64,000 nucleotides of DNA from Delphinapterus leucas. Its lineage: Eukaryota; Chordata; Mammalia; Artiodactyla; Monodontidae. This document shows, in pieces, positions 1 through 11,575 of the stretch (positions within the stretch are counted from its first letter, which is position 1; each line of letters starts with the position of its first letter). The position numbers and the translations under genes are program-made. The notes under the pieces are model-generated. The model saw nothing but the letters and a program-made list of their open reading frames with translations. It searched no databases and was not told the origin of the DNA. The DNA lies in NCBI RefSeq assembly GCF_002288925.2, contig NW_022098076.1, forward strand, positions 88,110,964 through 88,174,963, read 5' to 3'.

Positions 1-545
1 GTGGCCAGTGCCTCCGTCCTCTCTGTGGTGCGTCCTTTCAGGTAAAGTGGCTTTGACAGACGGGACAGGCTTGGCTCCTCCAGGGCCCTGCCTTTTGGGT
101 AATTGTTCTCATGATTAGGAAGCTCCTGGACTCTCCCCTTTCTATTCGCAGGACACTCTGCACGTCCTCGGCCTGCCCCCATGTCACACCCCACGTCACT
201 TGAATGTGAGCCAAACAGCTACGGAAGAGACATGGAATCCTTTGACGTTAGTAAAACCTGCACCGGGCAGGGGACCCTTGCAGCTGATGCTCAGATTTCA
301 ACCATGACTGCCTCTTGGGGCAGGCCCAGTTGATTCCGATTTGCCTGGTCCTGCAAGCCGGGGGCTCTGCCGCTGTTCTGACAGCTGTCTGTCCTGAACT
401 CCGCTGCCGGACTGAGTTCCCCCAAATGCTGCTTTCACCTGTCACTCAAGAACCTGCAGTCTCCTTAAGTAGATTTCACGGATAGTGAGATTTCCATTAA
501 TATTCTGGGATGAGATATAGGATTGCAAGGTTTTATTTTGCCAAA

Positions 546-786
546 CAAGAGCATTTTCTTTTTTTTTTTTTTTTTTTTTTTTGGTTCGCAGGCCTCTCAC
601 TGTTGTGGCGTCTCCCGTTGCGGAGCACAGGCTCCGGAGACGCAGGCTCAGCGGCCATGGCTCATGGGCCCAGCCGCTCCGCGGCATTTGGGATCTTCCC
701 GGACCGGGGCACGAACCCGTGTCCCCTGCATCGGCAGGTGGACTCTCAACCACTGCGCCACCAGGGAAGCCCAAGAGCATTTTCTT
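546..786 (-). repeat. CHR-type tRNA-derived SINE, cetacean subtype, with 15-bp target duplication
   Basis: Read on the minus strand, the element begins GGGCTTCCCTGGTGGCGCAG. It carries an intact B-box-like segment and a body with the paired 'gagcctgtgctccgcaac' and 'ccacaacagtgagaggcc' segments, and ends in a poly(A) of 24 (T run at 559-582 on the + strand). The flanking sequence CAAGAGCATTTTCTT occurs at 546-560 and again at 772-786, which fixes the insertion site. The body subtype is the one I associate with whales and dolphins, and it is the main basis for the organism call. Confidence 0.9.
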
Positions 787-1639
787 TAAAAGCCAGTTAC
801 CATCTACTTCCTCCGCGATTTTATAAATGAAAACATTTTAGCACCAAAACAAAGGAAGACTTAACTTCACCGTTCAGGGCAGTCTCACGTTGTTGGTTGA
901 GCTTTGTGGAAAACTTTTTTCTCATTTTGTTGATCTCAGACCAGCGTTTGCGAGCTGCTGGATTGTTCCATTGGATCCAAATGCCCCCTGGCTTTGGAGG
1001 CCCTCGGTGGTGCGGCTGGTATTTGGTGTTCCCCATTTCCCACCCACCCGTCTCCTGTACTCACTCGTCCTTCCCTGCCTTCTCATGGCCTGGGCCTCCA
1101 CTTCGCTCCCCCCAGCAGGCCCCCCACTTCTTCCAGAAGCCGCTTCCAACAGGCTGCCTCCTTCTCCACGCATCTCCTATCGGTGCCTGATGCAGTACTG
1201 CCTGGGTTTTCATTCGCATCATTCTGTGGTTCTGTCTCTTTACTCCCTTCCCTCCCTCCCTGCCTGTGTTCTTGAGTATCAGCTGTGTAGAAGGCAGATA
1301 CTTCGCTGCAACCTCTTTCTCACTCATAAATCTGCGGTGTTGGCACAGAAGCGGCATGCTACAAGCTGCTCCTAGCACTCAGAATGTCTCCACAGTCAAT
1401 GGGTGCTCAAGGACACTGTGCCCATAGATCTTGAAGATGTGGCCCTGTTTGTTATTACTCAGGAAATTCCCACCTTTTTAAAGAATGGTATTATTATAAC
1501 ACAGTTGTTTGTTTTGTACTTCTTTCATTCCCATTTTAAATGGCACGTGACAGACATTTTTAACTAAAGAGAATTTAAGAGCTTTAAAAGTATTTTATAA
1601 CTTTAGAACATCCCTTTTGACTGATGTTTTTAATTTCTC

Positions 1640-1835
1640 ACATTTAAAAAAAATATCTACTAGGCACAGAGTACTGTGCTAGATATTGGGACAAAGAGAT
1701 TAGAACATGGTCCCAGCCCTCAGAGTAGCTTAATGTCTCATGGACAGAATACAGACACAAAGAGAGCAAGCGGGTGCACAGGAAACGTTGAGTTTGGGCT
1801 GAGTGTGGAAGTGGCTGCTTTGGTATTTTACCTGG
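1640..1835 (-). repeat. L2 LINE 3'-end fragment (antisense)
   Basis: The + strand shows the usual reverse-complement order of an old L2 3' end: 'actaggcacagagtactgtgc', 'agatattgggac', then a 'cccagccctcagagtagctt' segment. It is diverged and has no readable ends. The assignment is by eye against the remembered consensus. Confidence 0.55.
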
Positions 1836-2664
1836 GGACACTAGCTATGATTTGAAGGGGCCACGTTAAAAGTCAATGAGAAACAAGGTCATTCTGTTTT
1901 TAAAAGTCTTCTCCTGTACAAAATAGCAATTAACAATTTGCTGTAAGAAAACACTACAGATACTGAAAGCAAATTAGAAAGTATTTAATTGCCCTTGAAT
2001 TTTGAACACACCACGCCCCCCCACCCCGGGGCGAGGGGAGGTAAAAGAAATGTGCCAGAGTGGGAGGAAATGAGTGCAGACCTGAAGGACAACACCCAGG
2101 GAGGGGATCCCAGCAGGTTTCTTATCTGCTTGTCAGCATTAAATTGGCAGTCCCCTAAATAAGAAAGTTTGCTAATGAATAACAGTCTACTGACTTTGAA
2201 GTACATTTGCACGGGGAACTGTTTCTGAGCTCTGAGAATGCCAACCTGATTTGCTACGAGTTTTGCTCTGGGAATTACAAGGAGCTCTCCCTTCATTCTC
2301 CTGTCCTCCACCCCAGCCAAGTCCTGGGACTTAGCTTTTCCTGCAAGCTTCTGTCCAGCCAAGCTTGCAGTCTTGCTTGCCTCCCGGCTGGCCTGCAGGA
2401 GCACACTTCTGAGCTCAGAGGGGAGCAGAGCTCTGCCTGAGCTTCTCCCTGCCCTCCGCCCGCCTGGCTGTCTGGCTTCCAGGCCTGGATTCCTGACTCC
2501 TTGTTGCCGAGGACTCCTTCTTGGTCCCTGTGGAGATCTGTCCTGTTTACCCAGAGGCCTAGCTCGGAACTCGTTTGGGGTACATGCTTCTGCTCCAGAC
2601 TCTGCCCCAGGCCCAGACTCAGCTCTCCTGTGGCCACCAGCTTCAAGTCAGTGACAAGAGAGTG

Positions 2665-2895
2665 TAGAGCTTGTGAGCATGGGCCTGGGACAGGCCGCCT
2701 GGGCTCCGATCCTGACTCTTTTGCTTTAACTTTTCTGTGCCTCAGTTTCCTAAGATAATCATGAGTAAAATGAGGTAACATGTTTCAGAGGTAACAGTCG
2801 GTAAAAGGGAGATGATAATAGTAACTATGCCATGGGGATGTTAGGTTAAATGAATTGTACCCATAAAACACTTAAAACAGTCCCTGACACGTAAC
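2665..2895 (+). repeat. MIR SINE (sense), diverged
   Basis: The order of blocks fits the MIR consensus: a 'cctgggctccgatcctgactc' segment, then 'tgtgcctcagtttcctaag', then 'aaatgaggtaaca', and a tail resembling 'aaacacttaaaacagtccctg'. It is an ancient mammalian repeat without visible target duplications. Confidence 0.7.
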
Positions 2896-3566
2896 ACCAA
2901 CTGGATGTTAACCGTGTGCCCAGATGCCGAGAAAGGCCCTGTTTCTGTCCTCACAAAAGAGCCACCTCTAACAGGGAAGAACCCAGGAAGGGCTACAGTA
3001 CAGGCCACCAGCAGCGATGGCCTGGAAAGACCTCACCTCATTTGGGATCCGTCCGGTGGGTCTGGGTGGAGGGGAAGGATGTGAAGTGGAGGCCTTGGGG
3101 CGAGGAAGGCTGGGCCCCTACTGCTTGGCAGCGGCGGGTGAGGGGCGGTCTGGTCTGGTTGGGTGTGTGGAGGGAGCACCGCGGTAAGAGACGAGACTGG
3201 GAGTGTCTTGAAGCACTCAGCAGTTGGTGCCGGAGTCACAGGGAGAGCAGGCAACCTTTGTGAGCAAGGAAGGGAAGGAAGTAGAGTCGCGCATCACACT
3301 CCACGTCACTCAAATAAGAGACACAAAGCATTCCCTTTGAACAGACATACCACAGTTTACATAACCCTTCCTAATGTGGCTACCGTTAGGTGGCTTTCAG
3401 TTTTTGTTATTATAAATAACACTGCAATTAATATTCTTATGCATTCTTAATCAAAATTGTTTTGGACTGTTTCCTCAGGAATACATTCTTAGAATGACCG
3501 CATTAAAGGGAATAACTATTTTTCTGCGATACTTTCTCTTTTTTATTAACTTGTATTGTTGTATTA

Positions 3567-4166
3567 TAAAAGTAATACACATTTGGGACTTCCCAGGTGG
3601 TCCAGTGGTTAAGACTTTGCCTTCCAATGCAGGGGGTACGGGTTCGATCCCTGGTCGGGGAGCTAAGATCCCACATGCCTCGGGGCCAAAAAACCAAAAC
3701 ATAAAACAGGAGCAACATTGTAACAAACTCAATAAAGACTTTTTAAAAAATGGTCCACATCAGGGCTTCCCTGGTGGTGCAGTGGTTAAGAATCTGCCTG
3801 CCAATGCAGGGGACATGGGTTCGAGCCCTGGTCCGGGAAGATCCCATGTGCCGCAGAGCAACTAAACCCGTGCGCCACATCTACCGAGCCTGCGCTCTAC
3901 AGCCCGCGAGCCATAACTGCTGAAGCCCGTGTGCCACAACTACTGAAGCCCGTGCGCCTAGAGCCCGTGCTCCGCAACAAGAGAAGCCACCTCAATGAGA
4001 AGCCTGTGCACCACAACAAAGAGTACCCCTCGCTCGTCGCAACCAGAGAAAGCCTGAGCGCAGCAACAAAGACCCAACACAGCCAAAAATAAATAAATAA
4101 AATAAATAAATTAAAAAAAAAATGGTCCACATCAAAAAATCTTAAAATAAAAAAAGTAATACAAGT
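3567..4166 (+). repeat. CHR-1-like SINE (outer element of a nested pair)
   Basis: The head starts at about 3587 (GGGACTTCCCAGGTGGTCCA) and has the B box GGTTCGATCCC. The tail is the short type with 'aataaagacttt'. The tail is split at 3762/4121 by a second SINE, and its remainder (AATGGTCCACATCA followed by an A-rich stretch) resumes at 4121. A target duplication of about 12 bases (AAAAGTAATACA) is visible at 3567-3578 and 4152-4163. Confidence 0.85.
3749..4134 (+). repeat. CHR-2-like long SINE inserted into the tail of the CHR-1-like SINE
   Basis: The element runs from GGGCTTCCCTGGTGGTGCAG at 3763 through B box GGTTCGAGCCC. Its long body has tandem 'gcccgtgcgcc' and 'ccacaactactgaagcc' segments and ends in an (AAAT)n tail near 4120. 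It is flanked by AATGGTCCACATCA at 3749-3762 and 4121-4134, a perfect 14-bp duplication of the host SINE's own tail. Confidence 0.92.
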
Positions 4167-4589
4167 TTGTGTTATGAAAATTTTAAAGTAACAAGTAAGC
4201 CCAAAATAGCCGTCAGTTACCCATCACCTAGTAATAACATTTTTCTAGGTGTCCTAAAGCATGTACATTTTTTAGAGCTTTTGACACAGCTGCAGGATAA
4301 TTTTCCAGAAAGGTTAGACTAATTTAGGCTCTCCCCAGCAGGGAACAATAGTGCATTGTCACTGCCTCTCACCAAATTGAGAGTCTGGGGGTTCCATTTA
4401 ATCTTTGTTAATATGGTAGGTTGGAAATGGTGTTTTATTATTGTGTCGGCTTGCATTTGTTTTACTGCTTGTGGGTTCGATCAACTCTTGAGTCGTTTCT
4501 TTGCCATTTCTGAGAAAGGGAGAAACTTCCTTCTGCGGTCACTAGAGTCTCCTGACACCTTAAGCCCTAGACCCACCAGCCACATTTTT

Positions 4590-6165
4590 AGCCAGAATTA
4601 CTTTTTTTCCCAACTAAGGTATAATTTACATACAGTAAACTTCACTCCTTTTAGCATACGGTTCTGCAAGCTACACATACCACACTCAAAACATAGAACA
4701 GTTCCATCACCCCAGAAAATTCCTGCACACCCCTTTGTAGTCAACCCCTCTCCCCTACCCTCAGCCCCTGGCAACCACTCCTGTTTTCTGTCCCTGTAGT
4801 TTTACCTTTTCCAGAATGTCAGGTAAGTGGAATCAGACAGCTGGTAGCTTTTGAGTCTAGCTTCTTTGACTTAGCATCATGCACTTGAGGTTCACCCCTG
4901 TGTTTTGTGTGTATCAGTGTTCATTCCTTTTTATTGCAGAGTATAAGTGTATACATGGTATAGATGTTCCACAGTTCATTTGCCCATTTGTCAGTTGAAG
5001 GATATTTGGGCTGTTTCCAGTTTGGGGCGATTATGAATAATGCTGCCATAACATTTGCCTACAGGGGTTTTTTTTGTTTCTTTGGGTTTTTTTAGGGAAT
5101 TCCCCCATCTTATTTTTTTTTAATTTATTTAATTAATTTTATTTTTGGCTGCATTGGGTCCTCGTTGTTGCATGCAGGCTTTCTCTAGTTGCAGAGAGCA
5201 AGGGCTACTCTTCATTGCGGTACACGGGCTTCACATTGCGATGGCCCCTCTTGTTGAGGAGCACAGGCTCTAGGTACGCGGGCTTCTGTAGTTGTGGCAT
5301 GCGGGCTCAGTAGTTGTGGCTCGCAGGCTCTGGAACACAGGCTCAGTAGTTGTGGCGAACGGGCTTAGTTGCTCTGCGGCATATGGGATCTTCCCAGACC
5401 AGGGCTTGATCCTGTGTCCCCTGCATTGGCAGGCGGATTCTTAACCACTGCGCCACCAGGGAAGCCCTGCCTACAGGGTTTTGTGTGATGGTTGTTTTCA
5501 TTTCACTTGGGTAAATACCTAGGAAAGGTTGGGTCCTATGACAAGTGTCTATTTAACTTCATAGAAAATTACCAAACTGTTTTCCAGAGTGGCTCTACCA
5601 CTCACCAGCAATGTACGATAGTTCCAGTTTCTTTACCTGCTTATCAGCACTTGGTATTATCAGGGTTTTTTGTTTGTTTGTATGTTTTAGCCATGCTAAT
5701 AGGTGTGTAGTGGTGTTTCATTGTGGTTTTAATTTGCATTTCCCTAATGACTAATGATGTTGAGCGTCTTTTTCATGTGCATATTTTCTGTCTGCATATC
5801 TTTTTTGGTGATGTGTCTCTTCATATCTTTTGCCCATTTCTTAATTGGGTTTTTGGTTTCTTATTACTGAGTTTTGAGATTTCTTTTTATATTTTAGATA
5901 TAAATCCTCTATCAGATTTGTGATTTGCAAATATTTTCTCCCTGTCTTTGGCTTGTCTTTTCGTCCTCTCTGGCTTATTTTTTTATACTCTTTTGAAGAG
6001 CAAAAGTTTTACATTTTGGTAAAGTCTAATTTATTGAATTTTTTTTACGGATTGTGCTTTGGGTGTCACATCTAGGAAATTTTTGACTAACACAAGGTCA
6101 CGAAGATTTTTTCCTATGTTTTCTTCTGGCAGTTTTATAGCTTTAAGATTTACATTTAGGTTCTC
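4590..6165 (-). repeat. L1M-type LINE (antisense), interrupted by a CHR SINE
   Basis: Long stretches match old mammalian L1 in reverse: 'ggtataatttacatacagtaa', 'ccagaatgtcaggtaagtgg', 'ttatgaataatgctgccata', then after the SINE 'ttttaatttgcatttccctaa', 'tcttttgcccatttcttaat' and 'aaagtctaatttattgaa'. On the + strand the order runs from the L1 3' end leftwards into more internal L1 sequence. No intact reading frame remains; it is a dead fossil. Confidence 0.85.
5056..5480 (-). repeat. CHR-2-like SINE (antisense) inside the L1M copy
   Basis: On the + strand the element reads from a T-rich tail (about 5068-5150) to '...accactgcgccaccaggg' and AAGCCC near 5466, so it lies on the minus strand. 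The host sequence TGCCTACAGGG occurs at the left end (5056-5066) and again at 5468-5478, which marks the target duplication and shows the SINE is younger than the L1. Confidence 0.88.
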
Positions 6166-6929
6166 CACTTATTTCCTAGCTCCAGAAGTTTCTTTTAGAA
6201 AACAATTCCATTAAAGAGACACACACCTGAGTAGATTTGGTATGGAGTCAGTCCTAGGAGCCTGCGCAGGCATGGTGCCCTCCAGGAACCATCTGGAAAG
6301 GAGGTGTGGGCATCAGAAGCCGCCCAGGAGTGGCTTTTAAACAGATAGTAGGCTTCTCTGGCTTAAGACTTGGCATAAAAGTGAAGATTGTATCCTTTAA
6401 AGGAGGGTGAGGATGATAAGAGAAAAACCTCCAAACTTTCTAGATAAACCCTTCTGACTGCTGCACAAAGTCAGGACGGTGACTGACGCCAAGCCCAGGA
6501 CTTTGTCGATTACACGCAAACACCCATGTCGGTGACTCACCCGATCATGCTTTAATCTCATAACCAAGAGGCTTTCAAAAATTATAGTCAACAAGGCAGC
6601 TTGCTAGTTGTGACTGCCATTGGAATTGGGTTTTCCTCAGAACAGCTGGAGTGTAATGTGGTGGGAAGAAAGCCTGATGTGGGTGAAGGGCCAAGGATTG
6701 CTTGCCTGGGAAGGATGTGCAGCTAACGTTTGATAGAAATCTGTGAGATGACCGACCTCAGCCAAGCTAAGTAGAGGCCTGCCATCCTTCATCCATGGGA
6801 AAATACACTGCAGCAAAAGTATTCAGAAAACAGCATTGACTAACCGCTTTGTGTCAGTCATTGCAAGACACAGATGGTCTAGAGCCTGCTCCGTGCTGGG
6901 CTGATAGGAGCCGAGAGAAGACTGCTGTT

Positions 6930-7310
6930 CTAGTGAAGGAGAGCACTTGAGAGCAGGTTGGAAATGACTTCTCCAAGGATGTTCCAGACAGAGCAGCGCA
7001 AGGGTTTGGTGTGTTCTGGGATTTGCAGGCCTTTGGCATGGCTGTGTCACAGGAAGGGCTCATAGAGGCCGTGGGAGATGTTATTAGAAGTGGAACCAGG
7101 GCCAATCTTGGAGGACCTTGTTTGCTCTGCCCTGAGATACGAGTGTTTTCTTGAATTCAAATTGGTACCATTGAAGCATTTTACATGTGGAAGTGATGGG
7201 CTAGGTCTTTCTTTTTAGAAAGATCTCTCTGGAGGCTCTGTGGAGAATGAATTAGAAGGGGCCAATTAGTGGTCATCTAGGTGAGATGGCTAACCTGAAG
7301 TCATACAGCT
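6930..7310 (-). repeat. L2 LINE fragment (antisense)
   Basis: Blocks such as 'ccttggaggaccttgtttgc', 'ttttagaaagatctctctgg' and 'tggagaatgaattagaagggg' follow in the order of a reversed L2 copy. It is highly diverged. Confidence 0.6.
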
Positions 7311-7909
7311 GACAGGAAGCCACAGGTGAGAAAGACACTGAGGAGGTAGAATCAGAGCCCAAAAAGGGAGGGGGTGGGCACATGGATGGACACTCCTGGG
7401 TTTCTGACTGGGCAGTGGGGCGGCTGTGGTGCCACCCAGGAGAGTCCCCCCACCCACACCCCCCACCCCCGCATCGCAGGAGGAAGAGTAGGCATCAGCT
7501 GGGGACCCTGTGAGCTGGAGGTCCCTGGCACCATCCTGTTAAAGGCCGCAAGGCGGCCGGCCTCGGGAGTCTGGTGCGCCTCTGCTACCGCACCACAGAT
7601 TCTCCCTCCACTCAGGTACACACGTGTTCCTGGAGGCATCAGAAACACACGTGCCTTCCAGAGTACAGTAAGCAGGACTAGAAACACGCTATAAAGGCTA
7701 GTGAGAGAGGCGGCGTGAGCGCACACGGGGATTGAAGAGCAGCACGTGGCACAGCACGGAAGCCTCTGTCCCCCGCCCCCATGAGCCAGGTTGCCAGACA
7801 GGGCTTCCCTTGGGCACGGGGCTGGAGGAGAGCAGCCATCGTCAGCTCTCGGCCTCCCCCCACCCCCTTACCTTCTCCTCTCTCTTCCCAGGCAAGCTCT
7901 TCTCATTTG

Positions 7910-7944
7910 TTTTTTTTTTTAAAAAAAAAAGAGTGAATTCACTC
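7910..7944. repeat. T11A10 tract abutting a perfect 14-bp palindrome
   Basis: Eleven T residues (7910-7920) are followed directly by ten A residues (7921-7930) and then by GAGTGAATTCACTC (7931-7944), which equals its own reverse complement. No flanking SINE or LINE explains it. Confidence 0.9.
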
Positions 7945-8861
7945 CCAGTCCTTTTGAAACCCAACATTGTCAGTGATAGATGAGGCAGTATTCTTTAACT
8001 TCAGAGGAGAAAAAGTGAGTGAGTGAATGCGAGCCCGGGGAGTTGAAAAGTCCAAGGGAACAGGAGACACATGGGGTGACCCCGCCGTCAGGAGGAGCGC
8101 CCTCAATCCCACCCCTGCTGGTGCTATGCAAAGGCACAGACAATGCTACTTTCAATAAATCATGAAGGCTCCTGAATACCCATTTTTGTCTGTTTTCAAT
8201 GGACCTTGGGCATATTGCTTAAGATATGGCCAGCCATTTGTGCTGTGTTCCCAGCTACTCAAAGGCTCGAAGTCAAGTGCTCTCTCGACTAAATAATGGA
8301 GTCTTTGCATAGGGGATTTTGGGGGAGATTTTTTCAGATTTCCATAGCTAGTCATAGTAAAGGTGACCTCGTGGGTAGTGGGGGCCATTGTCACCCTTCA
8401 AACATCCATCCTTTTAGTGATGCTGAGCTTTGTGGGGTATCCATGCAGCACCTAATTCGATCACACATCTGACCCCTGCCTCTTTTTGGCACTGTCCCCT
8501 TCTCTGTGCTCACTGGGCTGCTGGAGGCCTCTGCACAAACCCTGGCTGTCCTCTGGACGCATTCTATGCTAAACAGAGCTCTTGACTGTTTTTCCCGCTC
8601 TCATAATTCTAGGCCCCCTAGTGAATCTGGCCTGGGGAGTGGCTGCTTGTTCTCATGATGGTGTGCTCATGAAGATGCCTGTTGGAAGCGCCTTTTAAAA
8701 GTCCCTGGGTTGTTTCCACAGTGGAGTCTTGGAAAGCAAAGAGAAGAATAACCTGGGGTCATTTAAGGGCTGGCTGGTCATTTCCTTAATCGTCTGTGAC
8801 CGTTAAGAGCCTGATTTTCTATAAAGAAGCACAGAGGCTTCCTTGGCTTGTTATTAATAAT

Positions 8862-9030
8862 AACAAACAGCTAGAATTTATTGAGCACCTGCCATTTGCC
8901 AAGTGCTTTCACATGTTACCTCATTTAATCCTTAAACCTTATACCCATTTTTACAGATGAGGAAACTGAGACTTGAGGTTAAATAACTTGTCAAAAGTCA
9001 CATAGCTAGAAAGGGCAGAACTAGGATAGA
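8862..9030 (-). repeat. MIR SINE (antisense)
   Basis: The + strand reads 'aatttattgagcacctgcca', 'ctcatttaatccttaaacc' and 'ttttacagatgaggaaactg', then 'gtcacatagctagaa'. This is the reverse-complement order of MIR. Confidence 0.8.
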
Positions 9031-9114
9031 AACATTCCTTATTCTGCTTAATTTTTATCTTTCTCTTGTTTTATATTCTGCGAATCTGAACAAATGGATC
9101 AAGTCCTACTCTTA

Positions 9115-9515
9115 GGATGACTTTGAAGAGCTATGTTAAAATACTGTGTAATTCCATTTATATAACATTCTTAAAATGATGGAATGATAGAGCTGGAGAA
9201 CAGAGTTGTGGTTGCTAGGAGTTGAGGGCTGGTGGGGGGAGAGGGAGGTGGCCCAAGGGGGATCTTGGTGGTGAAGGGACATTTCTATATCCAGGTTGCT
9301 GTGGCAGTTACACGAATCTACACATGTGACCAAATGACATAGAACCAGACACACATAACATGCCAGTGTGTTTCGTGGGTTTGATGTTGTGTTATAATTA
9401 TGTAAGATGTCACCTTTGGTGGAAATTGGGTAAAGAATACATGGGCCCTCCCTGTTGTATCTTTGCTATTTCTGTAAATCCATAATCATCTCAAAATAAA
9501 AAGTGGGTTGTTTAA
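9115..9515 (+). repeat. Old L1 3' end (sense)
   Basis: The sequence includes 'atagagctggagaacagag', 'gtggttgctaggagttgagg', 'tatgtaagatgtcacc' and 'tcatctcaaaataaaaagt'. This is the order of an L1M 3' UTR ending at an AATAAA-containing tail. It is non-coding. Confidence 0.7.
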
Positions 9516-9689
9516 TTCACCTGAGTGGGACACCAGCATTGCACCTGGAAAAGGCCAGGTCTCAGCTCAGAAGTTGCTTGCTCTCAGAAAGCAGTCCACA
9601 TCATAAAGCTACAGGTGGCCTAGGAGGAGAACACACACTAGAAGAGGGTCTGGGATTTAGCCTCTGTCAGACGTAACCCGAGGCTCTGT

Positions 9690-9860
9690 TGTCTTATGGG
9701 AAAGTACTGAACCGAGAGTCAGGGCCCCTGGGCTCAAGTCCCAGGGCTGCAATTGCGTGACCTGGGGCAAGCTTCCCAACATCTATGAGCCTTCATGTCC
9801 CCGGCTGTAAAGTAGGAATGGTAACAGCACCCACCCTATGAGGCTGTTAAGAGACCCACC
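9690..9860 (+). repeat. MIR SINE (sense)
   Basis: Diverged blocks 'gggctcaagtcccagggctg', 'gcgtgacctggggcaagct' and 'gaggctgttaagag' follow the MIR order. Confidence 0.6.
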
Positions 9861-10030
9861 GGTAGAACACAGAAAGATTTACTGTGCTTACTCATTTTTG
9901 TTACCATCATCAATGTGATTTTACCTGTTCCAAAATTGTACCCTCTGCTCTGTAGTCGGACCAATCTTGCACATATTCACAGAACAGCACGTATTTATTC
10001 TTACTTCTCTGGTTTGGGTCATTTATTCTT

Positions 10031-10352
10031 TCAACAATTCTTTCTTTTTTGTTTTTGTTTTTTTAATATTTCTTTCTTTATTTGGCTGCTTCGGGTCTTA
10101 GTTGCAGGATCTTCGTTGCAGCACGCGGGATATTTCATCGTGGCGTGCGGCCTCTAGAGCGCGCAGGCTCAGTAGTTGCGGTGCGTGGGCTCTCTAGTTA
10201 TGGCACGTGGGCTTTAGAGCGGGGGGGCTTAGTTGCCCTGTGGCGTGTGGGATCTTAGTTCCCCGACCAGGGATCAAACCCACGTCTCCTGCATTGCAAG
10301 GCGGATTCTTAACCACTGGACCACCAGGGAAGTCCCTCAACAATTATTTCTT
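10031..10352 (-). repeat. CHR-type SINE (antisense) in an L2 3' end
   Basis: The + strand shows a T-rich tail from 10047, the SINE body in reverse ('ttagttgccctgtggcgtgtg', 'ccccgaccagggatcaaacc') and the end ACCACCAGGGAAGTCCC at 10336. TCAACAATT plus an imperfect TTCTT extension is present at 10031-10046 and 10337-10352. The surrounding 'attcaacaat...agtgcctactt' context looks like an L2 3' end that served as the target. Confidence 0.88.
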
Positions 10353-11399
10353 AAGTGCCTACTTTGTCGAACACTCTTGGAGATACAGTGATGGATGTGA
10401 CCCGTGTGGTCTGTGCCCAAAGAGAGCTAAAGTCTTGTTTTTTCCTGTTATGTGGAATCTCCTATCTGTGTCTTTCAAATCCTTGCTGTCCTTCCAGACT
10501 CACAGGCCTCATCTATTCCATGCAGGCCACTCTACCAGCTACTTCTCTGAGCTCCGACAGCGCTGGAGTCAGTGTGACTTAATCAACTCTGCTAGCCTAG
10601 ACTCTCCTTTTCCCCTGTGCCTCCCGGGGTGCCCGGCACGGTGCTGAGCAGCAGAGGGGGCGTGTTTAGCAAGCGCTTGCCCATAAAATTATAAAGTTCA
10701 TGGCCAGAAGGAGCCCAAGACAGTATCTCTTCCGAGGCTTTCACCTCACAGATGATGTCATGGACAGAGGCCCTTGGCCTACATAACGGAAGCTGGCTCT
10801 CCGGTCCCCAGCACTTTATCAGTAGGATATTAATAGATCCTATATTAATCTTAGTTTTTGTTGTTGTTGCTTTGTTTTGATTTTATTCCTGCTATCCAGT
10901 ATTTTGACTAGCTGACTGGCGTTTCTTCTTTTGCAAACCCTGAGGTAAGAAGCCCTTGGCTGTAGCTCTGCTCTTCCCACTACCTGTGTGACTGAGTCAT
11001 ATCAACCAGAGGGCAGGTTCGTTGAAATGGAAAACCAGAGCCAGTCCACATCTTTCTCCCACTTGCTCTCAGTTGAGTGGGCTTACCTGCCACCTCCAGC
11101 CTGCCAGCAGGACCCTGCCTCTGGGAGGCCCACCCAGGCGTCTGTCTCCTCCAGTCCGGCTTCTCCACCTGAAGCTGGGCGGGCGGTCTGCGCAGCCTCT
11201 CGCTAGGGCGACTTGCCTTAAATTCCAGTTGTTCTTCCGTCAGACCGTTGCCAGTGAGCCCTGAGAGACTGACTCTCTGAACCCCAGTTGCTGTCCTACG
11301 CCTGCTGGAATCTAGAGGAGAGAAGAAAATTGTTGGAGCCCCCGGCTTCCAGCTTGGTGCCCTCTTTATAGATGAAGAAATAGCAAGTGTGGCCCAGTG

Positions 11400-11575
11400 A
11401 GAAGTGCACAGACTGTAGTTAGATGGGTTTGGGTTCCATTTCTAGGTCTGCCAGGTGTTGATTGCTATACCACCTGACCTTGGTTGGGCAGGCAAGTTAC
11501 TTAACCTCTCTACACGTCAGTTCCCTCACCTTTAAAATGGCAGTAATAGTACCTGTGCATGTGAAGTTCTTGGTG
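11400..11575 (+). repeat. MIR SINE (sense)
   Basis: Blocks 'gggttccatttctaggtctg', 'gcaagttacttaacctctct' and 'cctcacctttaaaatggc' appear in MIR order. Confidence 0.7.

Larger units (their letters stand above)
3330..4510 (-). repeat. Old L1 3'-end fragment (antisense), interrupted by nested SINEs
   Basis: Before the SINEs, 'tataaataacactgcaattaat' and 'gactgtttcctcaggaatac' are antisense L1M 3'-end signatures. After them, 'ttttccagaaaggttagac' and 'ctctccccagcagggaacaa' continue the same type of sequence. The two halves are split by the SINE pair at 3579-4151. The exact family and outer ends cannot be set by eye. Confidence 0.6.

Noticed and set aside
442..830. Several overlapping small proteins on both strands around the first SINE
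   Set aside because: They read through a CHR SINE and its poly(T) tail. Similar frames recur in the other SINE copies of the window.
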